Part shown: positions 62,358 to 64,000 of the stretch, piece after piece
How positions within the stretch are numbered: the first letter of the stretch is position 1
How the letters are laid out: each line of letters starts with the position of its first letter
From: Pedobacter africanus
Lineage (GTDB): Bacteria; Bacteroidota; Bacteroidia; Sphingobacteriales; Sphingobacteriaceae
Direction of reading: 5' to 3'
Length of the DNA stretch: 64,000 nucleotides
NCBI RefSeq assembly: GCF_900176535.1
Contig: NZ_FWXT01000005.1
Location: 62,001 to 126,000, forward strand
The notes under the pieces: generated by a model
Database searches by the model: none
What the model saw: the letters and a program-made list of their open reading frames with translations, nothing else
What the model was told of the DNA's origin: nothing
Made by a program: the position numbers and the translations under genes

Positions 62358-62801
62358 TTAATTTGTCCAGGGTGCATCACCACTAACGGTGATTCCCATA
62401 CTGCGTGCTGTACCGGCAACCATACTCATTGCCGATTCGATAGTAAATGCATTTAAATCAGTCATTTTATCTTCAGCAATTGACTTAACCTGATCCCAAG
62501 TCACCGAACCAACTTTTTTACGGTTGGGCTCAGCAGAACCGCTCTGCAATTTAGTAGCATCCTTTAACTGGATAGCAACCGGAGGGGTTTTGATGATGAA
62601 TTCGAAAGACTTGTCAGCATAAACAGTAATTACAACTGGTAATACTTTACCTGGCTTATCTTGGGTACGAGCATTGAATTGTTTGCAAAATTCCATAATG
62701 TTCACCCCTTTAGCACCTAATGCAGGTCCTACAGGTGGCGATGGATTTGCAGCTCCACCCTTGATTTGTAGTTTAACAAGCGCACTGACTTCTTTTGCCA
62801 T
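62358..62801 (-). CDS. rplK: 50S ribosomal protein L11
   Basis: 147 residues with the thiostrepton-binding region motifs KLQIKGGAANPSPPVGPALG and the C-terminal AMSMVAGTARSMGITV. Binds 23S rRNA at the GTPase-associated centre. Starts at 62801, after a 64-base spacer from nusG that holds a small hairpin. Confidence 0.98.
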   Translation of the reverse strand: MAKEVSALVKLQIKGGAANPSPPVGPALGAKGVNIMEFCKQFNARTQDKPGKVLPVVITVYADKSFEFIIKTPPVAIQLKDATKLQSGSAEPNRKKVGSVTWDQVKSIAEDKMTDLNAFTIESAMSMVAGTARSMGITVSGDAPWTN

Positions 62802-62828
62802 TTTCTGTTTTGTTAATAGTAATACTCA

Positions 62829-62856
62829 ATGTTATAATGTTGGAAGCATGTAACAT
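62829..62856 (-). other. Small inverted repeat between nusG and rplK
   Basis: Interrupted inverted repeat ATGTTA...TAACAT with an inner ATG...CAT pair, 28 bases long, in the 64-base spacer. It may form a weak hairpin in the mRNA leader of rplK. No T-run. Confidence 0.3.
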
Positions 62857-62865
62857 TTAAGATCT

Positions 62866-63408
62866 TTATTCCTTTTCTACTTGCATATAGTTAAGTTCCA
62901 GAGGAGTTTTCCTGCCAAAAATCTTAACCATAACCTTTAATTTCTTTTTCTCTTCGTTAACCTCTTCAATAACTCCGGTAAAACCATTAAATGGTCCATC
63001 CATAACCTTCACGTTCTCTCCAACATAATAAGCAACGTTCATGGTTTCGCCTTGTTGGCTCATTTCATCAACTTTACCTAAAATACGGTTAACTTCTGCC
63101 TGGCGCATAGGTACCGGGTTTCCTCCCTTATCCCCTAAAAAGCCAATCACACTATTAATATTTTTAATAATGTGTTCTAATTCTCCATCTAAAATAGCCT
63201 CTATCAAAACGTAACCAGGATAAAAATTACGCTCTTTTGCAATCTTTTTCCCGTCCTTCATCTGATAGTATTTTTCCATCGGTATCAATACCTGAGGTAC
63301 CAGATGAGAAAATCCTAAACGGCTAATCTCAGAATCTATATACTGTTTTACTTTCTTTTCTTTACCGCTAACAGCTCTAACTACATACCATTTCAACTGA
63401 CCGTCCAT
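62866..63408 (-). CDS. nusG: Transcription termination/antitermination factor NusG
   Basis: 180 residues: the NGN domain (KWYVVRAVSGKEKKVKQYI), FYPGYVLIEA, and a C-terminal KOW domain (VKVMDGPFNGFTGVIEEV). Couples RNA polymerase to Rho and ribosomes. Gap of nine bases to secE. Confidence 0.97.
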   Translation of the reverse strand: MDGQLKWYVVRAVSGKEKKVKQYIDSEISRLGFSHLVPQVLIPMEKYYQMKDGKKIAKERNFYPGYVLIEAILDGELEHIIKNINSVIGFLGDKGGNPVPMRQAEVNRILGKVDEMSQQGETMNVAYYVGENVKVMDGPFNGFTGVIEEVNEEKKKLKVMVKIFGRKTPLELNYMQVEKE

Positions 63409-63417
63409 CTAGCTATA

Positions 63418-63615
63418 TTAATTAGAAAGTGATTTATAAAAAGTATCCAATACAAAAGTAGATCCCTTATCCATTGCAAAGACTACCAATGCAATAATTA
63501 ACGAAGCTACCAAAACCAGCACTGCAGAATTTTGTAATTCTCCCCATGTAGGCCAGGTAACCTTCTGGGTCATTTCCTCATACGATTCTTTAATAAATTG
63601 AACTACTTTAGCCAT
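63418..63615 (-). CDS. secE: Preprotein translocase subunit SecE
   Basis: 65 residues from the ATG at 63615 (MAKVVQFIKESYEEM...); an upstream ATG at 63639 adds eight residues unlike the family. Single membrane segment (about 30-49) after the conserved amphipathic helix (VTWPTWGELQNSA). Small, single-span SecE of the SecYEG channel. It follows tRNA-Trp. Confidence 0.93.
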   Translation of the reverse strand: MAKVVQFIKESYEEMTQKVTWPTWGELQNSAVLVLVASLIIALVVFAMDKGSTFVLDTFYKSLSN

Positions 63616-63628
63616 AATTATTTTTTTG

Positions 63629-63699
63629 CACGGGAACAAGGATTCGAACCCTGATCAAAGGTTTTGGAGACCTCTATTCTACCATTGAACTATTCCCGT
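63629..63699 (-). tRNA. trnW: tRNA-Trp (anticodon CCA)
   Basis: 71 bases on the minus strand. The 7-base acceptor ACGGGAA/TTCCCGT pairs, the anticodon loop is CTCCAAA with CCA in the centre, and the T-arm has GGTTCGAATCC. The 3' CCA is not encoded. Lies between tuf and secE, an arrangement frequent in Bacteroidota. Confidence 0.93.
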
Positions 63700-63740
63700 G
63701 TATATTTAATCCTATTTAAGAATCAGAACTTTTATTAGAA

Positions 63741-63774
63741 CAAAGTACTCAGGCCATAAAGCCTAAGTACTTTG
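63741..63774 (-). terminator. Hairpin after tuf
   Basis: 14-base stem with one mismatch (CAAAGTACTTAGGC / GCCTGAGTACTTTG, six-base loop). Downstream on the minus strand is TTCTAATAAAAG, a weak T-stretch. It may end or attenuate the tuf transcript before the tRNA. Confidence 0.6.
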
Positions 63775-63809
63775 CTTTATTGATCTCTATTTCCCGAAGG
63801 AGATATTGA

Positions 63810-64000
63810 CTATTTTAAAATTTCAGTTACCTGACCGGCACCTACTGTTCTACCACCCTCACGGATAGCGAAACGCAGACCTTTTTCCATTGCAATAGCG
63901 TTGATCAACTTCACAGTGATGGTAACGTTATCACCTGGCATTACCATTTCAGTTCCTTCAGCCAGTGAAATCTCACCAGTTACGTCTGTGGTACGGAAAT
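63810..64000 (-). CDS. tuf: Elongation factor Tu, C-terminal part (cut by window edge)
   Basis: About 63 codons are visible, ending GGRTVGAGQVTEILK. The region TTDVTGEISLAEGTEMVMPGDNVTITVKLI is domain 3 of EF-Tu. The gene continues beyond 64000. Upstream of tRNA-Trp and secE on the same strand. Confidence 0.95.
   Translation of the reverse strand, partial: FRTTDVTGEISLAEGTEMVMPGDNVTITVKLINAIAMEKGLRFAIREGGRTVGAGQVTEILK

Noticed and set aside
60671..63615. A novel operon, because the order of genes seemed compact
   Set aside because: This is the usual secE-nusG-rplKAJL-rpoBC order; only the hairpins and start codons are unusual.

Overview
The window is a 64 kb piece of a Bacteroidota chromosome, most likely Sphingobacteriaceae and Pedobacter-like. 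Several things point there. Many intergenic regions carry the Bacteroidota promoter element TAnnTTTG, and Shine-Dalgarno sequences are scarce. There is a type IX secretion component (PorT) and a cargo protein with a type IX sorting tail. DnaE carries a fused proofreading exonuclease, and families such as DUF4625, DUF6089, DUF4886 and FucP-like sugar MFS occur together. Almost everything is ordinary core genome. I see no insertion sequence, prophage, CRISPR array, integrase or rRNA operon.

Layout. 1-7,100 (minus strand): bamA start (cut by the window edge), uppS, a DUF6089 protein, nadK, a CBS protein, an alpha/beta hydrolase, a YqeY protein, an SDR, porT and ubiE. 7,141-12,400 (plus): engB, a UbiA-type prenyltransferase, an M3 oligopeptidase and an APC permease, closed by a terminator. 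12,620-13,550: a lone glycosyltransferase. 13,569-17,667 (minus): a likely metal-uptake cassette of a His/Cys-rich exported protein, a TonB-dependent receptor and two DUF4625 lipoproteins. 17,736-19,694: kup. 19,959-23,383 (plus): a very small T9SS cargo, then a FAH-family enzyme, M23 peptidase and Bcp as a tight operon. 23,596-27,607 (minus): DUF4886 protein, hybrid histidine kinase, sugar transporter. 27,857-32,447 (plus): split transketolase, an ECF sigma cassette and a class III aminotransferase. 32,444-38,874 (minus): DUF58 protein, thioredoxin, dnaE and a lipocalin. 39,025-40,399: mdh and a retropepsin-like protein. 40,430-42,388 (minus): gyrB. 42,579-51,971 (mostly plus): OmpH-like lipoprotein, deaminase, EcsC protein, S4 protein (minus), dapD, three GT2 glycosyltransferases, tsaC, cca, a pRiA4b ORF-3-like acidic protein and miaA. 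51,968 to the end (minus): DUF3467 protein and the transcription/translation supercluster, in transcription order tuf (partial), tRNA-Trp, secE, nusG, rplK, rplA, rplJ, rplL, rpoB and rpoC.

How the parts work together. The window holds envelope biogenesis (BamA, UppS, PorT, OmpH-like, DapD, glycosyltransferases), menaquinone-type chemistry (UbiE, UbiA), replication (DnaE, GyrB) and tRNA maturation (TsaC, Cca, MiaA, tRNA-Trp). It also holds the RNA polymerase beta and beta-prime genes embedded in the ribosomal protein cluster.

The most interesting observations are mostly non-coding: a 28-bp LacI/PurR-like operator between the sugar transporter and transketolase; perfect hairpins without U-tracts in the rplL-rpoB and rpoB-rpoC spacers; a TTG start codon for rpoB; TAnnTTTG boxes so close to start codons that leaderless mRNAs are predicted; an 18/20-identical motif upstream of bamA and between kup and a T9SS cargo gene; and a DnaA box upstream of gyrB. 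Among the protein systems, the His/Cys-rich TonB-receptor/DUF4625 cassette and the ECF sigma cassette with a duplicated VPExYF motif are the least described. I did not find a clearly novel defence or mobile system.
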